Below are positions 41,794-49,462 of a stretch of 64,000 nucleotides of DNA, one piece after another (the stretch's first letter is position 1; the number at the start of each line of letters is the position of its first letter). The notes below the pieces were generated by a model. It ran no database searches, had not been told where the DNA came from, and saw only the letters and a program-made list of their open reading frames with translations. The translations under genes and the position numbers were made by a program. This DNA comes from Halolamina salifodinae (GTDB lineage Archaea; Halobacteriota; Halobacteria; Halobacteriales; Haloferacaceae). Where the stretch lies: assembly GCF_017874235.1 (NCBI RefSeq), contig NZ_JAGGLC010000003.1:186001-250000 (forward strand), in the 5' to 3' direction.

Positions 41794-41813
41794 TGAAACT
41801 TGAATCCGTTTCA
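41794..41813. promoter_or_regulatory. Inverted repeat TGAAAC-N8-GTTTCA in the sod promoter
   Basis: Six-base arms TGAAAC (41794-41799) and GTTTCA (41808-41813) flank eight bases and end 40 bases before the superoxide dismutase ATG, just upstream of the likely TATA position. It could be an activator or repressor site. Confidence 0.35.
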
Positions 41814-41852
41814 GCGAACGTTCTTACCACGTCGGTCCCAACGGGTGGTTGC

Positions 41853-42455
41853 ATGAGCGATTACGAACTGCCGCCGCTGCCGTACGACTACGACGCACTG
41901 GAACCCTCCATCAGCGAGCAGGTGCTCACGTGGCATCACGACACCCACCACCAGGGCTACGTCAACGGCTGGAACAGCGCCGAGGAGACCCTCGCGGAGA
42001 ACCGCGAGAACGGTGAGTTCGGCTCTTCGCCGGGCGCCATCGGGAACGTGACCCACAACGGCTCGGGTCACATCCTCCACGACCTGTTCTGGCAGTCGAT
42101 GAGCCCCGAGGGCGGCGACCAGCCGTCCGGCGCGCTTGCCGAGCGCATCGCCGAGGACTTCGGCTCCTACGACGCCTGGAAGGGCGAGTTCGAGGCCGCC
42201 GCGTCCTCCGCCGGTGGCTGGGCGCTGCTGGTGTACGACTCCTACAGCAATCAGCTCCGGAACGTCGTCGTCGACAAGCACGACAAGGGCGCACTCTGGG
42301 GCTCGCACCCGATTCTCGCGCTCGACGTCTGGGAGCACTCCTACTACTACGACTACGGTCCCGCCCGCGGCGACTTCATCGACGCCTTCTTCGATGTCGT
42401 CGACTGGGAGGAGCCCTCGGCCCGCTTCGAGCAGGCCGTCGAACTGTTCGAGTAA
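41853..42455 (+). CDS. sod: Superoxide dismutase, Mn/Fe type
   Basis: A 200-residue enzyme converting superoxide to peroxide and oxygen in the cytoplasm. All four metal ligands are visible: His in LTWHHDTHHQGYVNGWN, His in GHILHDLFWQSM, and Asp and His in LALDVWEHSYYYDYG. Haloarchaeal enzymes of this type normally use Mn. The protein is strongly acidic. It is preceded by a TTCTTACC element about 29 bases before the ATG and an inverted repeat further upstream. Divergent from pirin. Confidence 0.96.
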   Translation: MSDYELPPLPYDYDALEPSISEQVLTWHHDTHHQGYVNGWNSAEETLAENRENGEFGSSPGAIGNVTHNGSGHILHDLFWQSMSPEGGDQPSGALAERIAEDFGSYDAWKGEFEAAASSAGGWALLVYDSYSNQLRNVVVDKHDKGALWGSHPILALDVWEHSYYYDYGPARGDFIDAFFDVVDWEEPSARFEQAVELFE

Positions 42456-42488
42456 GGTCCCCCGTTTCGGCCCATCTGCGGTTTTGCC

Positions 42489-42519
42489 AGTTGGGCAACC
42501 AGTTACTCGCTGCCCAGCT
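42489..42519. promoter_or_regulatory. Inverted repeat between sod and tetR
   Basis: AGTTGGGCA (42489-42497) and TGCCCAGCT (42511-42519) can form a nine-pair stem with one G-U pair around a 13-base loop. It begins 34 bases after the sod stop and 133 before the TetR start, so it could be a processing or termination hairpin for sod, or a distant operator. Confidence 0.35.
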
Positions 42520-42651
42520 AATGGGCGGTACGCGCTCCCCGCGGCGGCGACGGTGATCGACGACGGTTGGCACACGGCGCCGTCGACGCCCGGCAGGCGC
42601 GTTTTCACCGCGGTCCGCGGAGCTAATACCCTCGAGCGCCGTTCATCGTCC

Positions 42652-43272
42652 ATGGCTACGCCCGAGGAGGTCGAGTCCGGCGGCGACACTCGCCGCGAGA
42701 TCATGGAGGCCACGTTCCGCGCGCTGAGCGAGCACGGCTACGCCGACCTCAGGGTGCGCGACATCGGCGAGGAGTTCGAGAAAAGCCGAACGCTGATCCA
42801 CTACCACTTCGACGGCAAGCACGACCTGATCGCGTCGTTCCTGGAGTACCTCATCGAACAGTACGAGGAACCCGGCGACGGCGAGATTACGGACCCCTGG
42901 GGCGCGCTGTCGGACCGCCTCGATCAGTGTCTGTTCGGCCCGGAGATCGACGCTTTCGACCACTGGGAACGCATGACCGTCTACCACGAACTGTTCGCCC
43001 ACGCGCGCCACGACGAGCGCCACCGCGCGGTGTTCAACGATCACTACGCACAGCTCCGGGGTAACCTCACGCACGTGCTCGAGGCCGGCGTCGAGCAGGG
43101 CGCGTTCCACGACGTCGACGCCGAGTCGCTCGCACAGTTACTCACTGACGTGATCCACGCTGCCCGAGCGCGGCGCATCTCGCTGGGTCACGAGGACGCG
43201 CCCGAGCAAGCCCGCGAGGCCGTCGACGAGTTCGTGCTCGACTCGCTGGCGGCCTCAGAAAGAGAGCGGTGA
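42652..43272 (+). CDS. TetR/AcrR family transcriptional regulator
   Basis: A 206-residue regulator. Residues 12-65 are the TetR helix-turn-helix: RREIMEATFRALSEHGYADL, VRDIGEEFEKSRTLIHYHF and DGKHDLIASFLEYLI. The C-terminal domain (about 85-200) is helical and would bind a ligand. A TATA-like AGCTAATACC is centred about 26 bases before the ATG. The last 18 bases overlap the convergent Rieske gene. Its ligand and targets are unknown; sod, Rieske or SDR neighbours are possible. Confidence 0.92.
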   Translation: MATPEEVESGGDTRREIMEATFRALSEHGYADLRVRDIGEEFEKSRTLIHYHFDGKHDLIASFLEYLIEQYEEPGDGEITDPWGALSDRLDQCLFGPEIDAFDHWERMTVYHELFAHARHDERHRAVFNDHYAQLRGNLTHVLEAGVEQGAFHDVDAESLAQLLTDVIHAARARRISLGHEDAPEQAREAVDEFVLDSLAASERER

Positions 43273-43668
43273 GGTCGAACTCGGCCCGCTGTCGTCGTCG
43301 TCCAGCCCACCAGTTTTGAGGAACTCGTAGTCGTTGTCGACGAGCACCACGTCGCTGTCCGCCACTTCCACGTCGACAGAGAGAAGCGACATCCCCGCGG
43401 CCGGGCCGTTCCCACACCCCCCCTCGCAGGCGTCGAACATCGAGCCGTGTTTGGGGCAGATGATCTCGCCGTCCCGCATCGCCGCGCCGGAACCGCGGTC
43501 CAGTTTCTGGGGCTCGTGCGGGCAGTCGTTGATCCACGCCTCGACGCCGGGGTCGTCCTCACAGGGGACGATGATCGCTTCGCGCTCGTTGGTGAACGCG
43601 TCCTCGACGCTGAACAGGTAGGAGCTGTTCTCGGGCACCTCCGAGACTGCCGTGATCGTCTCCGCCAT
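43255..43668 (-). CDS. Rieske [2Fe-2S] ferredoxin-like protein
   Basis: A 137-residue soluble protein with both Rieske ligand pairs, Cys-His in INDCPHEPQKLDRG and IICPKHGSMFDACEGG. The second loop is followed by CGNGPAAG instead of the usual short turn. No signal or membrane segment is present, so it is likely an electron carrier for an oxygenase or a stand-alone protein of the small Rieske ferredoxin class. The TATA-like GGCTTTTG is 28 bases before the ATG. It shares its 3' end with the TetR gene. Confidence 0.92.
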   Translation of the reverse strand: MAETITAVSEVPENSSYLFSVEDAFTNEREAIIVPCEDDPGVEAWINDCPHEPQKLDRGSGAAMRDGEIICPKHGSMFDACEGGCGNGPAAGMSLLSVDVEVADSDVVLVDNDYEFLKTGGLDDDDSGPSSTSPLSF

Positions 43669-43716
43669 CGGCCGAGCAACGCCCCGCCCGCGCAAAAGCC
43701 TGCGGAACCACTGCGG

Positions 43717-44514
43717 CTAGAACGCGTGGCGGTGCCAGCCGCCGTCGACGGGCACGTGGCTGCCAGTCACGTAGTCCGCGGCGGGCGAGGAGACGAACGC
43801 CGCGACCCGGCCGAACGTCTCCGGATCGCCGAGGTCCTCGACGGGCAGGTCCGCAAGTCGCTGCTCCAGCGCCTCGTCCCGGGTGATCCCCTCGCGCTCG
43901 GCGCGCTCCCGGAGTTTGTTCTCGATTCGGTCGGAAGCGATCCCTTTCGGGCCGACGCAGTTCGAGCGCACGCCGTCGTCGCCGTAGGACTCCGCGAGCG
44001 TCTTCGAGAGCCCGTAGATCGCGGGCCGGAACACGTTACAGAGCGCGCTTCGAGGGCCGGGCTCCAGCGCCGAGACGGCCACGAGGTGGGTGATCGCGCC
44101 ACCGCCGTCCCGTAGCGCGGGCAGCGCGATTTCGCAAGCCTGCACGGTCGACCGGAGGATCCCCTGATAGCCGGCGTCGACATCGCTCATCGTCAGATCC
44201 TCGAACGGCACCGTCGACGGCCCGCCGTGGTTGGTCACCAGCACGTCCAGCCCACCCAGTTCGTCGATGGCGTCGGTCGTCCCCGCCTCGACCGACTCGG
44301 GGTCATCGAGGTCACAGACGACGTAGTCGACGGCGTCGGCGGCACAGTCGGTCCCATCGCGGATGTCGTCGACGGCGCCAGCCAACCGAGTCTCGTCGCG
44401 CGCGGCGATCACCACCTCTGCGCCCTCTCGGGCCAACTCGGTGGCGACTGCCTTCCCGATCCCGCTGCTTGCCGCGAGCACGAGCGCCCTGCTGTCTGCC
44501 AGTCCGATGTCCAT
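43717..44514 (-). CDS. SDR family oxidoreductase
   Basis: A 265-residue short-chain dehydrogenase. The dinucleotide motif is ALVLAASSGIGKAVATELA (Ala-Ser-Ser-Gly-Ile-Gly instead of Gly-x3-Gly-x-Gly), NHGG follows as the NAG-like motif, the catalytic Ser is in LVAVSALEPG and the Tyr-Lys pair is in AIYGLSKTLAESY. The C-terminus SHVPVDGGWHRHAF is typical. The substrate is unknown. TATA-like GCTTAACG is centred 26 bases before the ATG. Confidence 0.9.
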   Translation of the reverse strand: MDIGLADSRALVLAASSGIGKAVATELAREGAEVVIAARDETRLAGAVDDIRDGTDCAADAVDYVVCDLDDPESVEAGTTDAIDELGGLDVLVTNHGGPSTVPFEDLTMSDVDAGYQGILRSTVQACEIALPALRDGGGAITHLVAVSALEPGPRSALCNVFRPAIYGLSKTLAESYGDDGVRSNCVGPKGIASDRIENKLRERAEREGITRDEALEQRLADLPVEDLGDPETFGRVAAFVSSPAADYVTGSHVPVDGGWHRHAF

Positions 44515-44633
44515 GGGCCACCGTGACACGGGGGCGCGTTAAGCGTGCCGCCCCGCTCCGTCCGAGGGTTCCGACACCGCGGCTGTCGTCCCCACCGGTA
44601 ACGTCATGTTGGGTGGCCCATACCTACTCCCAA

Positions 44634-45587
44634 ATGGATCCCGAAGCGGCGGCCGGGCGAGCCGGAGACGTAATCGACGAACTGAGCGCGGCGGTGGTCA
44701 CCGACCGCTCGTTCCTGAAAACCGTGATGACTGGCGTGCTCGCCGGCGGCCACGTGCTGCTCGAGGACGTACCCGGAACGGGCAAGACCCTCGCGGCCCG
44801 CAGCCTCGCCGGCGCGCTGAACCTCTCCTTTACCCGGATTCAGTTCACTCCGGACCTGCTGCCGGCGGACATCACCGGGTCGAACGTGTTCGACGAGAGT
44901 TCGGGCGAGTTCCAGTTCGCCGAGGGCCCCATCTTCGCGAACGTCGTGCTGGCCGACGAGATCAACCGCGCGCCGCCCAAAACGCAGGCCGCGCTGCTGG
45001 AGGCGATGGGCGAGGGACAGGTGTCCGTCGACGGCGAGACTCACCAGCTACCGGACCCGTTCATCGTCATCGCGACCCAGAACCCCGTCGAGCAGGAGGG
45101 GACCTTCGGCCTGCCGGAGGCCCAGCGCGACCGATTCATCGTGAAGACGTCGATGGGCTACCCGGAGTTCGACGGCGAGATGGAGCTAATCGACCGCCGC
45201 GCGGGCCGGACGGAGTCGGTGCCCAGCGTCTCGGCGGTCGCCGACGAGGCGACGGTCCGGGACCTGCAGGCGGTGCCGGAGACGATCACTGCCGAGCGGA
45301 ACGTCCGCGAGTACCTCGTGAAACTCGGGCGCGCGACCCGCGAGCACCGCCACGTCTCCGTCGGCGTCTCGCCCCGCGGGATCCAGCACCTGTTCGAGGC
45401 CGGCCGTGCCTACGCGACGCTGCAGGGCCGTGAGTATCTCGTCCCCGACGACGTGAAACGCATCGTCGACGACGTGTTCCCCCACCGACTCGTGCTGACC
45501 GCGGAGGCGGAGATCGAGGGCATCGACGCTGCCGACGTGCTAGAAGACGTGAAGGGGCAGGTGCCCGTGCCCGCGATGGAGGCCTAG
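44634..45587 (+). CDS. MoxR family AAA+ ATPase
   Basis: A 317-residue MoxR ATPase, chaperone-like, usually helping mature partners through von Willebrand or DUF58 proteins. Walker A is EDVPGTGKTLAARSL, Walker B VVLADEINRAPPKTQAALL, then EGQVSVDGETHQLPDPFIV and the sensor-1 IATQNPVEQEGTFGLPEAQRDRF. The neighbours on the opposite strand are the DUF58 and transglutaminase proteins that accompany MoxR in many genomes. The ATG at 44634 replaces a longer in-frame extension that has no similarity. Its stop is part of a 24-bp duplication shared with the convergent gene. Confidence 0.95.
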   Translation: MDPEAAAGRAGDVIDELSAAVVTDRSFLKTVMTGVLAGGHVLLEDVPGTGKTLAARSLAGALNLSFTRIQFTPDLLPADITGSNVFDESSGEFQFAEGPIFANVVLADEINRAPPKTQAALLEAMGEGQVSVDGETHQLPDPFIVIATQNPVEQEGTFGLPEAQRDRFIVKTSMGYPEFDGEMELIDRRAGRTESVPSVSAVADEATVRDLQAVPETITAERNVREYLVKLGRATREHRHVSVGVSPRGIQHLFEAGRAYATLQGREYLVPDDVKRIVDDVFPHRLVLTAEAEIEGIDAADVLEDVKGQVPVPAMEA

Positions 45588-45623
45588 CGGGCGAGCACCT
45601 GAATCGCCTAGCGGGCCAGCACC
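45582..45623. repeat. 24-bp tandem duplication at convergent stop codons
   Basis: GCCTAGCGGGCGAGCACC (45582-45599) recurs as GCCTAGCGGGCCAGCACC (45606-45623), one mismatch, period 24. The first copy contains the moxR stop TAG and the second the complementary stop of the membrane protein on the other strand, because CTAG reads as a stop on both strands. Translated from the minus strand the second stop is followed in frame by a second VLAR-stop. Confidence 0.8.
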
Positions 45624-47203
45624 AGACTCGCGAGGAACGCCACGCCGACCGCGGCGAACAGCGCGACGGCGGCCGCCGACTCGGTCGCAATCGACACCGG
45701 CGTCGTCGAGACGGCTGCCAGCCCGAACGCGGCGGTGACCGCGCCGATCAGCGCGGCGGTGAGTACGCGAACGAACTGCACCGGGAGCGACGACGCCCGG
45801 CGCCCGACATCCTGGCCGAGATTGACGCCGAATCGCCCGAGGTCCCAGACGACGACGGCGCCGACGAGCGCACCCAGCGACTCGGGCAGCGGCGCCCCGA
45901 GCGCGGCGGCAAATCCACCGGCCGCGAGCAGGCCTGCGCTTGCGAGCCCATGCCCGCTGTGGCGTGCCGGCACCACGCGGAGTATCGTTCCCAACCGGAG
46001 CACGCCCAGCGAAATCGCGGCGGTCGCGCCACCCAACGCGACCAGCCCCAGCGCGACGACCTCGCCGGTGTAGTACTGGATCACGCTGTCGACCTGCTGG
46101 AGCACTATCTCCGCGACCTGCCCCGGGAGCGCGGCCTCCAGCCGCCCCGTCAGCGTGTTCAGAAGCAGGTCGTGGCCCATCCAGCCGGCGGTCAGCGCCA
46201 GCGCGGTGCCGGCGACGACGGCGATCTTGCCGAGATGCTGGCCGATCCCGGCGCGGTGGAGCCGCCGGATCAGGTACACCAGTACGACGACGGCGGTGCC
46301 GACGACCAGTAGCCTGATCGCTAGCCAGCGCAGGAGCGTCGAGCGCGCGAGGCCGTCGAGCAGGCCGACCACGAACGGGGGGAGCGACGCCCAGAGGTCG
46401 ACGTACGTCGGGCCGAGCAGCACGCGAGCGGCGAGGAGCACGATGCCGATGACGACGCCGATTGGGGAGCGGTCGAGGGCCGACTGGAGTCGCTCGTACC
46501 ACTCGAGTGCGGCGTCGTCGTCGCTGGAGCGGTCGTCGAGCAGTTCCGCCACCGGGAGCGCCTCCAGCGCAGCCCCGAGCGCCAGCAACGCGAGCGAGAC
46601 GAGCAGCAGGAAGCTCCCGAGCGGCGGCACCAGCGTGGCTTCCGGGATCAGTTCGGGAATCGTCTCGGGCAGCGGAAGGTCGGCGAGGGGCTCCATCCCC
46701 TTTTGGGTCCGGACGGCGTTCCCGACCAGCGCGCCCGATACCGCGAGCAGCCCAACCGCACTCAGCAGGGCGCTCTTCGTGGCCGCGCTCACGCGCTCAC
46801 GGTCGGCCGAGTCACTTGGGATCGACGCCGCACCGAACCCGGCGAGCACGACGCTCAGCCCGACGAAGACGGTCCCTTGGGGCGCGAACCCTGCAAGCTG
46901 GGCGATCAGCGCGTAGCCGACCCCGACGAACAGCAGACCACCCGCCAGCGGCGCGACGGCGACGCCGAGCAGCGTGCCGAGGGTGCTGAAGCGCTCCCGG
47001 CCGACCAACCAGACGACGGCCGCGACGCCGGCGCCGCCGATGGCGGCGATGGAGAGCGAGTCCAGCACGCCCAGCGCGTCCGCCAGCAGCCAGCAGCCGA
47101 CGGCGACGATAGCTACCGCAAGCGCCGACCCGGCGCGTGGCGGCCGCCAGTTCGTCGCGGAGAGCGTCGAGACCGCCTCCTCGTCGCTGGTCTCGGCCGC
47201 CAT
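45608..47203 (-). CDS. Multi-spanning membrane protein of the MoxR/DUF58 cluster
   Basis: A 531-residue protein with about 13-15 hydrophobic segments, rich in Ala/Leu/Val/Gly, and no recognised catalytic motif. Examples are SALAVAIVAVGCWLLADALG, GVAVAPLAGGLLFVGVGYAL and LFAAVGVAFLASLVLAR at the C-terminus. It follows DUF58 by a 36-base mini-ORF with overlapping stop and start. Its family is probably confined to haloarchaea, and from gene order it may be a membrane component for the MoxR system, but this is inference. Confidence 0.7.
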   Translation of the reverse strand: MAAETSDEEAVSTLSATNWRPPRAGSALAVAIVAVGCWLLADALGVLDSLSIAAIGGAGVAAVVWLVGRERFSTLGTLLGVAVAPLAGGLLFVGVGYALIAQLAGFAPQGTVFVGLSVVLAGFGAASIPSDSADRERVSAATKSALLSAVGLLAVSGALVGNAVRTQKGMEPLADLPLPETIPELIPEATLVPPLGSFLLLVSLALLALGAALEALPVAELLDDRSSDDDAALEWYERLQSALDRSPIGVVIGIVLLAARVLLGPTYVDLWASLPPFVVGLLDGLARSTLLRWLAIRLLVVGTAVVVLVYLIRRLHRAGIGQHLGKIAVVAGTALALTAGWMGHDLLLNTLTGRLEAALPGQVAEIVLQQVDSVIQYYTGEVVALGLVALGGATAAISLGVLRLGTILRVVPARHSGHGLASAGLLAAGGFAAALGAPLPESLGALVGAVVVWDLGRFGVNLGQDVGRRASSLPVQFVRVLTAALIGAVTAAFGLAAVSTTPVSIATESAAAVALFAAVGVAFLASLVLAR

Positions 47204-47238
47204 CACCGGCCACCCCCGTCGGCGGTGGCGGTTGCCAT
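47203..47238 (-). CDS. Mini-ORF (11 codons plus stop) between DUF58 and membrane gene
   Basis: A frame MATATADGGGR starts on the ATG that overlaps the DUF58 stop (TGATG) and ends in a TGA that overlaps the ATG of the next gene. Its DNA is nearly identical to the two mini-ORFs at 49389-49462. It contains GGGGGTGG about seven bases before each start, which can act as a ribosome site. It may be a coupling element rather than a useful peptide. Confidence 0.5.
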   Translation of the reverse strand: MATATADGGGR

Positions 47239-48731
47239 CACCGGCCACCCCCATCTACCGCAGCGGCGACTGCCGAGAGCGACCGCTCGGCGGGCCAGTC
47301 GATCACGCGGTCACAGACGCCGCGGGCCTCCCGAAGCCGGATCTGTCGGCGGGCCCCGCCCAGTCGGCCGCCCGCACTCTTGTTGCCGGTCGGATCCGGC
47401 GAGAGCAGCGTCGGCGCGTTGCCGACGACGGCCGCGCGCTTGGCGTACGACAGCGGCACCCGGTCGACCAACGGGGAGACGATCAGTAGCTCCGCGCGCT
47501 CGGGGAACTGCGCGACCAGCCCTGAGACCGCGCGGCGATTCGGCTCGGACTCCTGCTCGGCGAGCGACGAGAGGGCGGTGTCGGCCGCAGTTCGTCGGGC
47601 AGCCACGTCGGCGGCAGCCGAAAACACCGCGTCTGCAGCACGCTGGCCCGTCTCGGTGCCGGCGTTCTCGACCCAGAGTGCGTCACCGGCCTCCCGGACC
47701 GGCACGTCCACCTCCGAACCGTTGATGCCGAGCACCGCCAGCGAGACGCGGTGGCCCAGCCCGCGGTAGCGCTCGATCGCCGCCTCGGCGGCGTAGGCGG
47801 CGTACTCCGCGCCAGTCGGGTGGGTCGGTGCCGAGGAGCGTCTGGTCTCGGGGCGCACGTCGAGCAGCACGATCTCCCGGGCCGCACGCTCCTGCCTGAA
47901 CTCCGTGGTGACGAGATCGCCGGTTTTGGCGTACTGGCGCCAGTTCACCCGGTTCCGGGCGTCGCCGGCGCGGTACTCCCGGGTGGAGTGGAACTCCAGC
48001 CCCTCGCCGCCCCGGTCACTCTGGGTCACGCCGGTCCGGAGCTTCGTCGCCTGATCCAGTCCTTCGAGCGCCGCGGGGTCGGTGCAGTCGACGGAGTCGG
48101 CGCCGCCGACGGTCGCCGAGAGCGTCGCGGTGTCGGTACCCAGCAGCGAGCGCGCGACCAGCCGTGCGTCGCCGAACGCGAAGTCCCCGCGCTTGGCGAT
48201 CACGGTGTAGGAGACCGACCCGGTAGCGCCGGGCCGCAGCGCCAGCGACGCCCGCGGCGAGCCCTCGGTGACGGCCAACTCCTCCGGCACGCCGTCGACG
48301 ACCCGGAGGTCTGTCAGCACCGAGTCGCCGGTGTTCGTGACCGACACCGTCACCTCGACAGGGTCGCCGGGGGTCAGCCGCCGGTCGTCGACGCTGCGCG
48401 CCACGTCGAGCGAGAGGTCCGACGGCAGCGTCGACAGCGCGGCGTAGCCAACGTAGACGAACGGGATGGCAGCACCGGCGACCAGCGCCGCCTCGGCGTA
48501 GAACAGCCCCAGCGCGAGCAGGAAGAAGCCGCCGACGAGCCAGACGCTCCACGGGCCGACGCGGCGCACGCGGCGCAGGAGCGTCAGCGCGGAGCCGGCC
48601 GTCTCTTGCTCTCTCTCGACCGCTCGGACCTCGTCGCTCGTCGCCGTCGCGTCGCCGTCCGACTGCGTCGGCGTCGCCGTCGATCCGGTCGCATCCTGTT
48701 CCTCGCGCTGTCGCTGGGTTGCGTCACTCAT
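47238..48731 (-). CDS. DUF58 domain protein
   Basis: A 497-residue protein. Residues about 60-100 contain two membrane segments (VWLVGGFFLLALGLFYAEAAL-like). A beta-rich region follows (VEVTVSVTNTGDSVLTDLRV), then the DUF58 signature FHSTREYRAGDARNRVNWRQ and TTEFRQERAAREIVLLDVRP, and a vWA-like domain with possible metal site DVRPETRRSS. DUF58 proteins are MoxR partners, thought to be assembled or activated by the ATPase. The start at 48731 is the first ATG after the stop/start overlap with the upstream gene (8-base overlap). Confidence 0.9.
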   Translation of the reverse strand: MSDATQRQREEQDATGSTATPTQSDGDATATSDEVRAVEREQETAGSALTLLRRVRRVGPWSVWLVGGFFLLALGLFYAEAALVAGAAIPFVYVGYAALSTLPSDLSLDVARSVDDRRLTPGDPVEVTVSVTNTGDSVLTDLRVVDGVPEELAVTEGSPRASLALRPGATGSVSYTVIAKRGDFAFGDARLVARSLLGTDTATLSATVGGADSVDCTDPAALEGLDQATKLRTGVTQSDRGGEGLEFHSTREYRAGDARNRVNWRQYAKTGDLVTTEFRQERAAREIVLLDVRPETRRSSAPTHPTGAEYAAYAAEAAIERYRGLGHRVSLAVLGINGSEVDVPVREAGDALWVENAGTETGQRAADAVFSAAADVAARRTAADTALSSLAEQESEPNRRAVSGLVAQFPERAELLIVSPLVDRVPLSYAKRAAVVGNAPTLLSPDPTGNKSAGGRLGGARRQIRLREARGVCDRVIDWPAERSLSAVAAAVDGGGR

Positions 48732-49392
48732 CTGTCTCTCCCCCCTTGATCGGCGTCCGCGCGGCGGCGTCGGGCGCGGCCGCGAGCGCAGCGACGGCGT
48801 CGACACTGCGGACGAGGCGACGCCGGCCCTCGGCAGCCTCGTCGAGCCACCCGCGTAGCCGAGCGAGCAGTGGGACCGGGGCGGCGTCGCCCAGGAACCC
48901 CGCCGCGAGGTCGTCGTCGGTCCACGAGCCCTGTTCGATCCGGTGGCGGGCCGCTTCCGGGCTTTCGCCCGCCGTCTGAAGCGCGGCGACAACGCTCTCC
49001 CGGAGGTCGTCACGGAGCGCGCGGGCGTCCTCGAGCGAGTCGACGCGCTCGATGGCCTCGTCGGCCGCGTAGCCCGAGACGGTCGCCGGGTCGACGCTGA
49101 CCGACTCCGGCGGCCGCTGGTCGTCGGCGACGAGCACTGGGTCCGCCTCGCCGCTGGCGCCCGAGAACTTCCGGATCGCGACGACGAACAGCGCCATGGC
49201 GACGATGCCGCCGACGGCGGTCATCAGCAGTTGGTTGGTGTCGTACTCCGCGAGCAGGTCGTAGACCGGCGTCAGGGCGTCCTCGGCGGGGGCGAGGAGC
49301 TCCGGTGCGAGCAGTAGCGCGGCCGCGACGCCGAGGAGGGCCAGCAGGGAGAGCGTGAGCAGGCCACGCCGGAGCAAGCGGAGCACGCTCAT
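48724..49392 (-). CDS. Hypothetical membrane protein of the MoxR/DUF58 cluster (DUF7269-like)
   Basis: A 222-residue protein with two N-terminal helices, LLTLSLLALLGVAAALLLAP and MTAVGGIVAMALFVVAIRKF, then a soluble helical domain of about 130 residues (AALQTAGESPEAARHRIEQG, DDLAAGFLGDAAPVP). I recall this as a haloarchaeal family accompanying DUF58 and transglutaminase genes; function is not known. Its ATG overlaps the stop of the upstream mini-ORF (ATGA) and its end overlaps the DUF58 start by eight bases. Confidence 0.75.
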   Translation of the reverse strand: MSVLRLLRRGLLTLSLLALLGVAAALLLAPELLAPAEDALTPVYDLLAEYDTNQLLMTAVGGIVAMALFVVAIRKFSGASGEADPVLVADDQRPPESVSVDPATVSGYAADEAIERVDSLEDARALRDDLRESVVAALQTAGESPEAARHRIEQGSWTDDDLAAGFLGDAAPVPLLARLRGWLDEAAEGRRRLVRSVDAVAALAAAPDAAARTPIKGGETDE

Positions 49393-49427
49393 GCAGTGTC
49401 ACCCCCTTCGTCGGTGGCGGTTGCCAT
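49389..49427 (-). CDS. Mini-ORF copy 2 (12 codons plus stop)
   Basis: Frame MATATDEGGDTA. Its ATG overlaps the TAA stop of copy 1 (TAATG) and its TGA overlaps the ATG of the following membrane gene. The first nine codons are identical in DNA to copy 1; the end diverges where it meets the next start. See also the third copy at 47203-47238. Confidence 0.5.
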   Translation of the reverse strand: MATATDEGGDTA

Positions 49428-49462
49428 TACCGGCCACCCCCTTCGTCGGTGGCGGTTGCCAT
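49427..49462 (-). CDS. Mini-ORF copy 1 (11 codons plus stop)
   Basis: Frame MATATDEGGGR. Its ATG overlaps the TGA stop of the transglutaminase gene (TGATG) and its TAA overlaps the next mini-ORF start, giving a 35-base period. The upstream gene itself ends EEGGGR-stop, so the same junction sequence GGGGGTGG(C/T)CGGT(G/A)ATGGC occurs twice in a row here. Confidence 0.5.
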   Translation of the reverse strand: MATATDEGGGR

